A stretch of 60,738 nucleotides of DNA from JANXVY01 sp040080145. Lineage in GTDB: Bacteria; Pseudomonadota; Alphaproteobacteria; Rhizobiales; Hyphomicrobiaceae. Shown here one piece after another: positions 42,881-51,472 of the stretch (position 1 is its first letter; each line of letters starts with the position of its first letter). The position numbers were made by a program, and so were the translations under genes. Location of the stretch: NCBI GenBank assembly GCA_040080145.1, contig JBEBJA010000183.1, positions 1-60,738 of the forward strand, written 5' to 3'. The notes beneath the pieces are model-generated. The model was not told where the DNA came from and searched no databases. It saw nothing but the letters and a program-made list of their open reading frames with translations.

Positions 42881-44122
42881 TTACGACTTGAACAGGTTCA
42901 CGCCGCCGGTCGCGCCCATGGCGATCTTGAGATTGTCGTCAACCTTGTCGAGGAAGCCGGTGGTCGATAACCACTTCTGGTCGGGACCGACGAGCAAGGC
43001 GAGATCTTTGGTCATGAAGCCTGCTTCGACGGTGTCGACGCACACTTTTTCCAGCGTATCGGCGAACTTGGCGAGTTCCGGATTGCTGTCGAGCTTGGCG
43101 CGATGAGCCAGGCCGCGCGTCCAGGCGAAGATCGACGCGATTGAGTTGGTCGACGTTTCCTTGCCCTTCTGGTGTTCGCGGTAGTGGCGCGTGACGGTAC
43201 CGTGGGCCGCTTCCGCTTCCACTGTCTTGCCATCCGGCGACATCAGCACGCTGGTCATCAGGCCGAGCGAGCCAAAGCCCTGCGCGACCGTATCCGACTG
43301 CACGTCGCCGTCGTAGTTCTTGCACGCCCAGACGTAGCCGCCCGACCACTTCATGGCCGACGCGACCATGTCGTCAATCAAGCGATGTTCATAAACGATC
43401 TTTTTGGCATCGAAGGCGGCTTTGAAATCCTTCTGGTACACCTCTTCGAAGATGTCCTTGAAGCGCCCGTCGTAGGCCTTGAGAATGGTGTTCTTGGTCG
43501 ACAGATAGACCGGCCATCCGCGCAGCAGGCCATAGTTCAGTGAAGCATAGGCGAATTCGCGGATCGACTCGTCGAGATTGTACATCGCCATGGCAACGCC
43601 AGCGCCCGGCGCATCGTAGACGTCACGCTCAATGACGGTGCCATCTTCGCCGACGAACTTGATCGTCAGCTTGCCCTTGCCAGGAAACTTGAAGTCGGTC
43701 GCACGGTACTGATCGCCAAACGCATGACGGCCGATGACGATCGGTTGTGTCCAGCCTGGGACGAGACGCGGCACGTTTTTGCAGATGATGGGTTCGCGGA
43801 AGATAACGCCGCCCAGGATATTGCGGATCGTGCCATTCGGCGACTTCCACATCTGCTTCAGATTGAATTCCTTAACGCGGTCTTCGTCAGGCGTAATCGT
43901 GGCGCACTTGACGGCAACGCCATGCTTTTTGGTCGCGTTCGCCGAATCGATCGTGACTTGGTCGTTGGTGGCATCGCGATGCTCGACGCCCAGGTCGTAA
44001 TACGCGAGGTTCACGTCGAGATAGGGATGAATCAGCTTGTCTTTGATGAGCTGCCAGATGATGCGGGTCATCTCGTCGCCGTCCATCTCAACGACGGTTC
44101 CGGATACTTTGATTTTTTGCAT
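42881..44122 (-). CDS. icd: NADP-dependent isocitrate dehydrogenase
   Basis: A 413-residue enzyme of the homodimeric (eukaryote-like) IDH class, which converts isocitrate to 2-oxoglutarate with NADP+. Signatures: EMDGDEMTRIIW, SPNGTIRNILGG, RHAFGDQYRATD, YDGDVQSDTVAQGFGSLG and EAAHGTVTRH. ATG 44122 starts the family-like MQKIKVSG; the upstream frame is not similar. It has a 402-bp upstream gap with a possible structured RNA. Confidence 0.96.
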   Translation of the reverse strand: MQKIKVSGTVVEMDGDEMTRIIWQLIKDKLIHPYLDVNLAYYDLGVEHRDATNDQVTIDSANATKKHGVAVKCATITPDEDRVKEFNLKQMWKSPNGTIRNILGGVIFREPIICKNVPRLVPGWTQPIVIGRHAFGDQYRATDFKFPGKGKLTIKFVGEDGTVIERDVYDAPGAGVAMAMYNLDESIREFAYASLNYGLLRGWPVYLSTKNTILKAYDGRFKDIFEEVYQKDFKAAFDAKKIVYEHRLIDDMVASAMKWSGGYVWACKNYDGDVQSDTVAQGFGSLGLMTSVLMSPDGKTVEAEAAHGTVTRHYREHQKGKETSTNSIASIFAWTRGLAHRAKLDSNPELAKFADTLEKVCVDTVEAGFMTKDLALLVGPDQKWLSTTGFLDKVDDNLKIAMGATGGVNLFKS

Positions 44123-44230
44123 GGGGTGCTGTGTCCTGGTCACGATGAAAATCGCGGCGAACCTACAGGCTCGCTCGCAGTGCAACAAGTAGGCCTGCGT
44201 AGGGGGTGGGAATTCCCTTCGTATACTCCT

Positions 44231-44450
44231 CAGTCTGCGGCGCAATAGCTCAGGCTCGCGTGGTTGCCTTAATTCTGCCGAACGGCTCTACTCAAAGCCG
44301 TCTCATGTCCGGGGGGAAACCTCGCTCCGCGACGTCTTTGTCCCACGCTGAGCCATCGGCCCGGCCCGGACACTTCCCAAGCTAGGGATCGGCTGGCGAT
44401 TGCGGCCCTTCCTCATCAGTTTGGTGCCATCGCGTGTACGGCACGCGCTT
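44231..44450. ncRNA. Candidate structured RNA between icd and the M15 peptidase gene
   Basis: In the 402-bp gap, GGCTCGCGTGG (44253) can pair with CCCACGCTGAGCC (44342) with one bulge, enclosing an ACGGCT/AGCCGT hairpin and a G-rich segment; a GCGTG/CACGC hairpin lies further on. A TATACT box at 44222-44227 could start a plus-strand transcript. The overall shape, long closing stem with a central bubble, recalls 6S RNA, but I cannot match its conserved bases. Strand and identity are open. Confidence 0.28.
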
Positions 44451-44524
44451 TCCAAAGACAATTCGCGATAGTGGCCGGGCGCTCATGTCCGGCTCATCGA
44501 CGCTATGATTTAAACGGAGACCAC

Positions 44525-44971
44525 ATGCGCAAAGTCCTCTTCGCAGTTCTCGTTACAGCCTGCGCCGCACTTGCCCCGCTTGCAGCCCACGCGAAGCGCT
44601 ATCACGGCGACACCAACGACCGCGGACGCCAATCGCAACGGCACAGCCCAAGCCGCACCGGCGGCGAAGCCTCACGCTCCTGCCTCACGAGCGAGGCGCG
44701 CTCCGTGTTGAATAAGATCGAAGCCAAGTTTGGCCGCGTCGAAATCGTTTCGACCTGCCGCCCCGGCGCCCGCATCGCAACCTCCGGCCGTCCCTCCAAG
44801 CATGCGTCCGGTCGGGCGATCGACTTCAGGGTTCGTGGCCAAAAGAGCCAAGTCATTCAATGGCTGCGGAATAATCACGGCGGCGGCACCATGACCTATT
44901 CCGACATGGACCACATCCACGTCGACGTCGGACATCGGTTTGTTGCCCTGAACCGTGACTCGGGCCACTAA
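44525..44971 (+). CDS. Peptidase M15-type D,D-/L,D-carboxypeptidase-like protein
   Basis: A 148-residue exported protein: signal peptide (cleavage after AHA, about residue 23), a basic polar linker, then a compact M15 zinc-peptidase domain with SKHASGRAID (His93, Asp100) and the HIHVD motif (His132). These are the three zinc ligands of the VanY/DUF882 group, which act on peptidoglycan stem peptides. Two Cys (53 and 78) may form a disulfide. GGAG precedes ATG 44525. The domain is short but complete in motifs. Confidence 0.82.
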   Translation: MRKVLFAVLVTACAALAPLAAHAKRYHGDTNDRGRQSQRHSPSRTGGEASRSCLTSEARSVLNKIEAKFGRVEIVSTCRPGARIATSGRPSKHASGRAIDFRVRGQKSQVIQWLRNNHGGGTMTYSDMDHIHVDVGHRFVALNRDSGH

Positions 44972-45028
44972 TCGCAGCCAAATGCAGACATGACGGCTGT
45001 GGGCCGCGCGTTAGGCGTGCGGCTCCAC

Positions 45029-45128
45029 CGCTTAAGCCAAGCCTTGACCGCTTAAGCCAAGCCTTGACCGCTTAAGCCAAGCCTTGACCGCTTAAGCCAA
45101 GCCTTGACCCCTTAAGCCAAGCCTTGAC
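45029..45128. repeat. Tandem repeat, 5 copies of 20 bp, upstream of bolA
   Basis: CGCTTAAGCCAAGCCTTGAC repeated five times, the last with one change. Each unit holds the palindrome CTTAAG. It ends 53 bp before bolA, so it may affect the promoter or leader. Confidence 0.97.
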
Positions 45129-45181
45129 CGCATGCCGCGTCCCTTCTAGCGATGGAGCACATCGAACCGAAAGGATCCGCC

Positions 45182-45418
45182 ATGCCCATGGCTGCGACTG
45201 AAATCGAACACCTCATCAAGTCGACGTTCCCCGACGCGGAAGTTAAACTCATCGATCTCGCGGGCGACAACGACCACTGGGAAGCCCACGTGGTCACGAC
45301 GGCGTTTGCCGGCAAATCCCGTGTCCAGCAGCACCAGATGGTCTATGAAGCCCTCGGCGGGCGTATGGGAGGCGTTTTGCACGCTCTCAAGCTGACAACC
45401 TCGGTTCCCAAAGCTTGA
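45182..45418 (+). CDS. bolA: BolA family protein
   Basis: A 78-residue BolA/IbaG-like protein: IEHLIKSTFPDAEV, the DNDHWEAHVV loop and conserved His in RVQQHQMVYEAL. It partners monothiol glutaredoxins in Fe-S cluster handling, and the next gene, 72 bp on, encodes one. ATG 45182 has AAAGGA upstream. Confidence 0.93.
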   Translation: MPMAATEIEHLIKSTFPDAEVKLIDLAGDNDHWEAHVVTTAFAGKSRVQQHQMVYEALGGRMGGVLHALKLTTSVPKA

Positions 45419-45490
45419 CAGCCGCCGCAACGCCGCCACATCTAGCAGGCATTCGGGCGATACTCCGCCTCCGATCAAAGGGACATTAAG

Positions 45491-45835
45491 ATGAGCGATC
45501 AGCAAAAGGTGCAAGACTGGATCCGCAAAACGATTGCGGATAACGATGTCGTGCTGTTCATGAAGGGCACAAAGACTGGACCGCAGTGCGGCTTTTCGGC
45601 CCAAGTGGCCCAGATCCTGGCCCACCTCGGCGTGCCTTTTAAGGATGTGAATGTGCTCGACGACGCGAGCATCCGCGATGGCATCAAGGCCTTCACCAAC
45701 TGGCCAACCATCCCGCAGCTGTACATCAAGGGCGAATTCGTCGGTGGCTGCGACATCGTCAAGGAAATGTTCCAGGCCGGCGAACTCCACGCCATGATCC
45801 ACGACAAGGGCATCGCCCACACCGCTCACGCTTGA
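45491..45835 (+). CDS. grxD: Monothiol glutaredoxin (Grx4 type)
   Basis: A 114-residue glutaredoxin with the CGFS active site (Cys33), the TGPQCGFS context, WPTIPQLYIKGEFVGGCDI and full length. With glutathione and BolA it binds a 2Fe-2S cluster and delivers it to client proteins. AAAGGGA precedes ATG 45491. The bolA-grxD order is the usual alphaproteobacterial one. Confidence 0.95.
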   Translation: MSDQQKVQDWIRKTIADNDVVLFMKGTKTGPQCGFSAQVAQILAHLGVPFKDVNVLDDASIRDGIKAFTNWPTIPQLYIKGEFVGGCDIVKEMFQAGELHAMIHDKGIAHTAHA

Positions 45836-45838
45836 TGT

Positions 45839-45884
45839 TCCCCCTCGCCCCGTTCTTCACGGGGAGAGGGTTGGGGTGAGGGGC
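45839..45884. repeat. Half-copy of the composite hairpin repeat
   Basis: CCCCGTTCTTCACGGGGAGAGGGTTGGGGTGAGGGG-type sequence right after the grxD stop. With the inverted half-copy at 45979-46030 it could form a larger structure. Confidence 0.75.
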
Positions 45885-45978
45885 GGCGCAATCGGCGATC
45901 AATAGATTGCCGCAAGGTTCAGCATCAGTTTTACGGGCGAAAGACGCGTCATGAGCCTTAGCGACGGCGCGAGCGGCC

Positions 45979-46030
45979 GCCCCTCACCCCAACCCTCTCC
46001 CCATGCAAGGGCAGGGCATGGGGAGAGAGA
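45979..46030. repeat. Half-copy of the composite hairpin repeat (inverted)
   Basis: CCCCTCACCCCAACCCTCTCCCC followed by a hairpin of CCATGC...GCATGG, ending just before the PqiA-like gene. Its GAGAGAG end may supply the ribosome-binding site of that gene. Confidence 0.75.
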
Positions 46031-46037
46031 GTAGAAC

Positions 46038-47207
46038 ATGCGGCTAGGTGGGCGTCGGTTTCTGTTGAGCCTCGCGATTCTGTCTGCGAGCGTCTGCTTG
46101 GCGCTGGGCATTTCGCTGCCGATCATCCGCCTTACCAAATACGTCTTCTGGTCGACCGACCACTCGCTGCTCTCGACCGTCACAGTCCTGCTGAACGACG
46201 GCCAAACCTTCCTTGGCACGACGGTACTCGTGTTCTCGATCATCCTGCCCGTCGTGAAACTTCTTTACCTGTTGTTGGTCTCGACCCTTCCTGCCGTCGA
46301 AGTCATGCGCCAGCGGCGGCGTCTGCGCGCCCTGGAATGGCTCGGCAAATGGTCGATGCATGATGTCCTGGTACTGGCGCTCACGATTTTCTTCATCAAG
46401 AGCCAGGGGGTCTACGACGCCGCAAGCCTCTCGGGCGTCTACTTCTTCACCGCCGCCGTTGTGCTCATGATTCTGTCGTATGCTTGGCTGCGCCAGGACA
46501 ATTCCAACGAACAAGTCCTGCGCCACGAACCCGACCCCGCCGATGAAAAGCCGCTCTCGGCCTTCCGCAACTTCATCTTGAGCTTCTTGATTATCATCGC
46601 GACGGTATTTTTCGCGCTGGGCATTATTTTGCCGGTCATCCAATTCACAACCATCTATGTCTGGACCGACAAGCACTCCATCGCGACGATCATCTATGCG
46701 CTGTACCAGAACCAGGAGTTCTTCCTGTGCACGGTCGTGTTTGCAGTTTCGATTTTCTTCCCGTTTCTGAAGCTGTTCTACCTCTTGACGTTGGTCACAT
46801 CCCCCGACCTGTCGAGTGAATTCCGCGCCAAATCAATCGCCACCATGGAATGGCTCGGCCGTTACTCCATGACTGATGTGATGGTGCTGGCCTTGATGAT
46901 TTTCTATGTGAATTCATCGGGCTACACGACTGCCACGGTCCTGCCCGGCGTTTATTTCTTTGCAGCCAGCGCTATCATCACCATGCTTGCCTACGGCTGG
47001 GCCAACACCGTCCCTGCCCGCCGCAGTAACCGCGTCGCCGCCGGCAGTAGCCCCGTCGCGCCAGCGAGCCTCACCCCGACGCCGGTATCCCTCTCCACCT
47101 CCGCATCGGTCCCAAACCGCCCTGCCAACAACGCCCCCGCCAACGCCAGCATCGCCACCGGCCCCCTCGTCCTCCCCAAACCGGACGGCAAGCGGCGCGG
47201 CCGGTAA
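46038..47207 (+). CDS. PqiA-like inner-membrane protein, two tandem domains
   Basis: A 389-residue membrane protein made of two similar halves (about 1-155 and 175-330), each with four hydrophobic segments and shared motifs (EWLGKWSMHDVLVLAL and EWLGRYSMTDVMVLAL; SGVYFF and PGVYFF). This is the paraquat-inducible protein A fold, linked to lipid transport to the outer membrane with MCE proteins. The Cys-rich zinc motifs of classical PqiA are absent, and no MCE gene is nearby. The last 55 residues are Pro/Ser/Ala-rich. Confidence 0.85.
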   Translation: MRLGGRRFLLSLAILSASVCLALGISLPIIRLTKYVFWSTDHSLLSTVTVLLNDGQTFLGTTVLVFSIILPVVKLLYLLLVSTLPAVEVMRQRRRLRALEWLGKWSMHDVLVLALTIFFIKSQGVYDAASLSGVYFFTAAVVLMILSYAWLRQDNSNEQVLRHEPDPADEKPLSAFRNFILSFLIIIATVFFALGIILPVIQFTTIYVWTDKHSIATIIYALYQNQEFFLCTVVFAVSIFFPFLKLFYLLTLVTSPDLSSEFRAKSIATMEWLGRYSMTDVMVLALMIFYVNSSGYTTATVLPGVYFFAASAIITMLAYGWANTVPARRSNRVAAGSSPVAPASLTPTPVSLSTSASVPNRPANNAPANASIATGPLVLPKPDGKRRGR

Positions 47208-47228
47208 ATTCTAATCTATGTCACGGGT

Positions 47229-47279
47229 CCAGGGTCCAAGACCCTGGCGGGGGAGTTCGAGGGGCGCGCAGCCCCTCGA
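47229..47279. repeat. GGTCCAGGG hairpin repeat, copy 3, with a second hairpin
   Basis: CCAGGGT/ACCCTGG at 47229-47247, then TCGAGGGG/CCCCTCGA at 47257-47279. It follows the PqiA-like stop and may help end its transcript. Confidence 0.75.
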
Positions 47280-47311
47280 CTTCCCTCGGCATGGGACCAG
47301 CCACGCGCCAT

Positions 47312-47343
47312 AAAAAAGGGCCGCCTCTCGGCAGCCCTTTGAA
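47312..47343 (-). terminator. Intrinsic terminator of rpsD
   Basis: AAAGGGCTGCC-GAGA-GGCGGCCCTTT then a T run on the minus strand, 25 bp after the rpsD stop. Confidence 0.93.
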
Positions 47344-47365
47344 ATCTTACACCCGTGAAACCAGA

Positions 47366-47983
47366 TCAGCGCGAGTAGAACTCGACCACCAGGTTCGGTT
47401 CCATCGTGACCGGATACGGCACGTCGGCGAGCGCTGGAATGCGGATCATCTTGGCGACCATCTTGGCGTGATCGACTTCGATGTAGTCTGGCACGTCGCG
47501 TTCGCTGCTCTTGACGGCTTCCATCACCATTACGTTCTGGCGGGCGCCTTCGCGCATTTCGATCACATCGCCAACGCGCACGCGGTAGCTTGGGATCGTC
47601 ACGCGGCGACCGTTCACGGTCACATGGCCGTGGCTGACGAACTGACGCGCGGCAAACACGGTCGGCACAAACTTGGCGCGATAGATCACAGCCGACAGAC
47701 GGCGTTCCAGCAGGCCGATCAGGTGCTCGGATGTCGAGCCCTTCATGCGGGACGCTTCTTTGTAGGCCTTGAGGAACTGACGCTCGGTGATCGAGCCGTA
47801 GTAGCCTTTCAGCTTCTGCTTGGCTTTAAGCTGCTGGCCGAAGTCCGACTGTTTGGATACGCGGCGCTCGCCGTGCTGGCCGGGGCGCGATTCGCGGTTG
47901 TTGAGCGGGCTCTTAGGGCGGCCCCAGATGTTCTCGCCAAGACGGCGGTCGATCTTGTGCTTGGCCTGAATACGTTTCGTCAT
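47366..47983 (-). CDS. rpsD: 30S ribosomal protein S4
   Basis: A 205-residue S4. The N-terminal basic part and the S4 RNA-binding domain (LERRLSAVIYRAKF, ARQFVSHGHVTVNGRRV) are intact. S4 starts 30S assembly on 16S rRNA and can repress its own mRNA. It is monocistronic here, with its own terminator and a 5' leader holding nested hairpins. Confidence 0.97.
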   Translation of the reverse strand: MTKRIQAKHKIDRRLGENIWGRPKSPLNNRESRPGQHGERRVSKQSDFGQQLKAKQKLKGYYGSITERQFLKAYKEASRMKGSTSEHLIGLLERRLSAVIYRAKFVPTVFAARQFVSHGHVTVNGRRVTIPSYRVRVGDVIEMREGARQNVMVMEAVKSSERDVPDYIEVDHAKMVAKMIRIPALADVPYPVTMEPNLVVEFYSR

Positions 47984-48063
47984 CGTTTATAGCACTCCAA
48001 TAGAAAACGCCCGCACCCCAATGGTGCGGCACGCGGAGCGCCCCCTCCTCTGCCTCCGCTCGC

Positions 48064-48120
48064 CTTTCGGTCGGAACCAAAGTCGAAACATGAAAATGTT
48101 TCGACGTCAGAGACCGAAAG
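48064..48120 (-). promoter_or_regulatory. Nested hairpin in the rpsD 5' leader
   Basis: CTTTCGGTC/GACCGAAAG outside and GTCGAAACAT/ATGTTTCGAC inside with a GAAA loop, 80-137 bp upstream of the rpsD start. S4 autoregulation through leader structures is known in other bacteria; a role here is inferred. Confidence 0.5.
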
Positions 48121-48172
48121 CAGGAAAGAAGGCCGACAGAACCAACGGCAAATCACCAATGGTTCACGGGTG

Positions 48173-48212
48173 CGCAAAAAGCGAAGGCGGACCGCTGACC
48201 GGCCCGCCTTCA
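48173..48212 (-). terminator. Intrinsic terminator of the 48254-48922 gene
   Basis: GAAGGCGG/CCGCCTTC stem followed on the minus strand by a T run, 40 bp after the gene stop. Confidence 0.85.
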
Positions 48213-48253
48213 GAAGGAGTTCACTACGCAACCCCGTGTGCGCAGTCAATCCC

Positions 48254-48922
48254 TTATTTCTTCTTTTCGGCCGCAGGCTTGACGGGGGCAGCAGCAGGTG
48301 CCGCCGCAGCAGCGGCAGGTGCGCCAGCAGCAGGTGCGGCAGGCGACGCCGTCGTGAGCACTGGCCCAGCCTTCACGTAGGCCGTGATGACTTCCTTGAC
48401 CTTGCCCTTCTGCTCAGGCGTGCAGGTCTGGTAAACATCCTTGCCTTCTTCCACGACGACCTGCTTGTCGCCCTGGTTCTCGACCAGCTTGATCTTGCCG
48501 GTCAGCAGCATCACCGTCGTAAGGTGTAGCTGGCTGACGTACAGCAGCTGCTGATCGGTCCACTTCTTCTTGTCGATCTCGCGGCGCATCAGCGAATTGT
48601 AATTCATGACTTGATCTTCGAGCAGCTCGCAGATCTGCGCATGAGCCGACAGACGTCCGACGCGCACGACTTCGCGCGCAACGTCGAGCGGCACCATCAC
48701 GTCCTCCTTTTTCTTCTTGTCGACGGTGATCGTCTTGCCGTCCGGCTTGGTGAACTGCTGCGGCACCAGCGACCAAGCATAATCCATGAACGTCTGGATC
48801 GACTTATCGCTCAGTTCTTCAGCCGCGCTCGCCATGCCAGCCGAGCCAATCGCCAGCCCCAGCGTCATGGCTGCGATCAAGCTCGCCCGCGCTGTCGCAG
48901 TCTGCCGCAAAACCCAAGTCAT
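48254..48922 (-). CDS. Exported protein of unknown function
   Basis: A 222-residue protein with a signal peptide (cleavage after ASA near residue 34). The mature part is helical with two Cys (in QICELL and QTCTPE), which could pair. The last 40 residues are an Ala/Pro tail. I recognise no named family; similar-looking helical proteins are common in Rhizobiales periplasms. ATG 48922 has GGGAG six bases upstream; ATG 48928 is possible. Confidence 0.75.
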   Translation of the reverse strand: MTWVLRQTATARASLIAAMTLGLAIGSAGMASAAEELSDKSIQTFMDYAWSLVPQQFTKPDGKTITVDKKKKEDVMVPLDVAREVVRVGRLSAHAQICELLEDQVMNYNSLMRREIDKKKWTDQQLLYVSQLHLTTVMLLTGKIKLVENQGDKQVVVEEGKDVYQTCTPEQKGKVKEVITAYVKAGPVLTTASPAAPAAGAPAAAAAAPAAAPVKPAAEKKK

Positions 48923-49161
48923 TCGCATCTCCCAAAAGCCCCTTGTGTATTGGAATTCTGTCGCCTTCACGGTGTTCAGCGCGTTAGCTGTTAGTCGAGC
49001 TGAACGGCCCGAGTTCGTCTCGTGTTCCGTGATCGAAACCGGTCATGGCCGTCAGCATGTGCATCAGGCCATCCCCGGTTTTAAGCGTCGCTGGGGAATT
49101 AACCACCCGCGCTCTTCGGCAGCGACTGGCTCTGACTAAAACATGTCCAGATCATGGCGTG

Positions 49162-50430
49162 TCATGTGGACGATTTTCGAGCAGCCCCCTTGCCCTTCGC
49201 AAGCGTGGCAACAATACCACGGAAAGTACGCACCTCCTGCTCGGTCGGCTCGGCCCGCGCTATCATCGTTTCGACGGTGGCCATGACCTTCGGCACCTTC
49301 TCGTCTGGGTTGAAGAACCCAAGTTTATCAAGCTCTTGTGCCATATGGGCCGTAAGGCCGGCCACCTCGTCTTTGGTCGCCCGCCGGTCGTGCCCCATGT
49401 TCAACCCGCTGGCGACCGGTCGCTCGAACGTCGTGACACGGCCAAGTGTCGCGGCTGGACTTGTCCTCATCCATTCGTACCCGGCAATGAGGACCGCCTG
49501 GGCAAGATTGAGCGACGCGAAGCGGCTGTTGACGGGAATCATCACCAGCGCATCGGCCATCGCGATTTCGTGTGTCTCAAGTCCGTTGCGTTCCCGCCCG
49601 AACAATATCCCGCACCGCTCCCCTGCCGCGATCCGCTTGCGCATCTCAGCAATAGCTTGTTCCGGTGTCAAAACCGGCTTGCGCATGTCGCGCTGCCGCG
49701 CCGTCGTTGCGCACACCCACGTAAGGTCCGCCACTGCTGCCGGCAGCGTGTCGTAGGCCACCGCATCGTCAATCACATAGTTGGCCCCTGATGCCGCAAT
49801 CCGCGCCTTCTCGTTGGGCCAGCCATCGCGCGGCGCAATGAGCCGCAGGTCATCCAACCCGAAATTCGCGCATGCCCGCGCCACCATGCCGATGTTGTCC
49901 GGCAACTGAGGTTCCATGAGCAGGATCGCTGGCGTCTCGCCCTCACCTGCAAACGCCTCCCCCTGAATGTGCGCGCGCCGGATGCCATATCGCAGCTTGC
50001 GCAGCACCCGCCGCGCCCAAAACCAGTAATTCTCGCCCGACCACGTCTTAGCCAGCGCTTCGAGCCCCGGCGTCGACGCAACTGCCGTCCCCTGCCCCAT
50101 CAATCGCACAGCCCCATCGCCGACCACGATTTCCTTGTGGCGTGCAATGAACGTGTCCAGGCTGTCGATCCCGTCCATCTCCGTCCGCCGCTTGCACTGC
50201 GGGCACGTCGCGTTATCCGCCTCGCACCGCAACTCCGCACAATAGGTCAACACCGGTTCAAGCCGGCCCCGGTCCAGGCCCGGCACCGCCAGCTCAACAA
50301 GCGCAACGTCGATCGTCCGGTCATGACAGACATGCGCAATCCGCCCCACCGGCAAACCGGAGCAGGTCTCCACCGGCGTCAGATGCCCGCTTGCATCGGG
50401 CTGAATTTTGATCATGTCGGACAAGGGCAT
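49162..50430 (-). CDS. TrmJ/SpoU-family RNA methyltransferase with extra N-terminal Cys-rich domain
   Basis: A 422-residue protein. Residues 167-415 are a SpoU-type (SPOUT) methyltransferase: EPQLPDNIGMVARACANFG, LFGRERNGL and SLNLAQAV, most like TrmJ, which 2'-O-methylates position 32 of tRNA. Ahead of it is a domain of about 165 residues with Cys64, 69, 76 and 79 (Cx4Cx6Cx2C), a possible zinc site, then WSGENYWFWARRVLRKLRYG. TrmJ is normally 240-290 residues, so this is a fusion. ATG 50430 starts MPLSDMIKI; the longer frame is less likely. It lies 90 bp after purQ. Confidence 0.85.
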   Translation of the reverse strand: MPLSDMIKIQPDASGHLTPVETCSGLPVGRIAHVCHDRTIDVALVELAVPGLDRGRLEPVLTYCAELRCEADNATCPQCKRRTEMDGIDSLDTFIARHKEIVVGDGAVRLMGQGTAVASTPGLEALAKTWSGENYWFWARRVLRKLRYGIRRAHIQGEAFAGEGETPAILLMEPQLPDNIGMVARACANFGLDDLRLIAPRDGWPNEKARIAASGANYVIDDAVAYDTLPAAVADLTWVCATTARQRDMRKPVLTPEQAIAEMRKRIAAGERCGILFGRERNGLETHEIAMADALVMIPVNSRFASLNLAQAVLIAGYEWMRTSPAATLGRVTTFERPVASGLNMGHDRRATKDEVAGLTAHMAQELDKLGFFNPDEKVPKVMATVETMIARAEPTEQEVRTFRGIVATLAKGKGAARKSST

Positions 50431-50520
50431 ACCTCTCCACTGTCGTCCCGGCCCCTCCCTTGTCATCCTCGGGCTTGTCCCGAGGACCCATCAAGCCGGA
50501 AACGGAGAGCGCAGCGCCTT

Positions 50521-51213
50521 CTAACCCACGAGCGCGCCAACCGCACTTTCGAACACCCCACGACCGTCTGCACCGCCGAGCGCATCTTCATAGAGCCGTT
50601 CGGGATGGGGCATCATAGCCACCACGCGCCGCCGCTCGTCACAGATCCCGGCGATGTTGTTGAGCGCGCCGTTGGGGTTCGCCGCAGCCGTCACCCCGCC
50701 CGACGCATCGCAATATCGCACCACCACGCGCCCCTCGCCTTCGAGCCGCGCCAGCGTCTCGGGGTCGGTGAAATAATTCCCCTCCGCATGCGCAATCGGC
50801 ACCTTGATCACCTGCCCCGGCTTGTAAGCATTCGTGAACACCGTATCGGTCTGCTCGACCTTGAGGAACACGTCCTTGCAGGTAAACCGCAGCGACGCAT
50901 TCCGCATCAGCACACCCGGCAGCAACCCGGCTTCCGTTACGATCTGGAACCCGTTGCAAATGCCAAGCACCGGAGTACCAGCCTTGGCCTTGGCAACCAC
51001 GTCGCGCATGATCGACGAATGCGCCGCCATCGCCCCGCAGCGCAAGTAATCGCCATAGGAAAACCCGCCCGGCACCACGATGATGTCCGACGCAGGCACC
51101 TCGGCGTCACCATGCCAGACCATGGAGACTTTGGCCCCCACGGTCCGCTCAAGGGCCACTTTCACATCCCGGTCACAGTTCGACCCAGGAAAAACAATGA
51201 CGGAAGCTTTCAT
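50521..51213 (-). CDS. purQ: Phosphoribosylformylglycinamidine synthase, glutaminase subunit
   Basis: A 230-residue class I glutamine amidotransferase. The nucleophile is the Cys of LGICNGFQ; the His/Glu end is MMPHPERLYE. It supplies ammonia to PurL for purine synthesis, with PurS. ATG 51213 begins MKASVIVFPG; the longer frame runs through a palindromic repeat. Its partners are split: purS is 3.5 kb away and purL is not in the window. Confidence 0.96.
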   Translation of the reverse strand: MKASVIVFPGSNCDRDVKVALERTVGAKVSMVWHGDAEVPASDIIVVPGGFSYGDYLRCGAMAAHSSIMRDVVAKAKAGTPVLGICNGFQIVTEAGLLPGVLMRNASLRFTCKDVFLKVEQTDTVFTNAYKPGQVIKVPIAHAEGNYFTDPETLARLEGEGRVVVRYCDASGGVTAAANPNGALNNIAGICDERRRVVAMMPHPERLYEDALGGADGRGVFESAVGALVG

Positions 51214-51234
51214 GCGCAGCAAACCTCGTAAATC

Positions 51235-51276
51235 CGTAGGTTGGGTTAGGCGCGACTTCGCACCGTAACCCAACAC
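51235..51276. repeat. TTGGGTTA/TAACCCAA palindrome upstream of purQ
   Basis: CGTAGGTTGGGTTAG, a GCGCGAC..GCAC middle, then CGTAACCCAACAC. It ends 22 bp before the purQ start. A second copy is at the same distance from purS. Confidence 0.88.
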
Positions 51277-51472
51277 CTTCAACCTTGCCCCGCTCTATGC
51301 CACCAACCGCCGCGAACGTCCAATGGGGAGGCGGGCGCGGTTAATCGTCCAAAGTTAGATCAACTGTGCCTCAACCGCCACGTACCCAAAGAGTCATCTG
51401 CGCACGTCTTGTTTGTGACCGGATGGTCAGGCTACGAGTTAATCCATCAGAGTCGTTGGGGGGGAGTTTGCA

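Noticed and set aside
44239..44256. tRNA-like GCGCAATAGCTCAG segment
   Set aside because: No matching acceptor or T arm could be found around it.
45029..45128. Possible CRISPR array
   Set aside because: Units are directly abutting 20-bp repeats with no spacers; it is a minisatellite.
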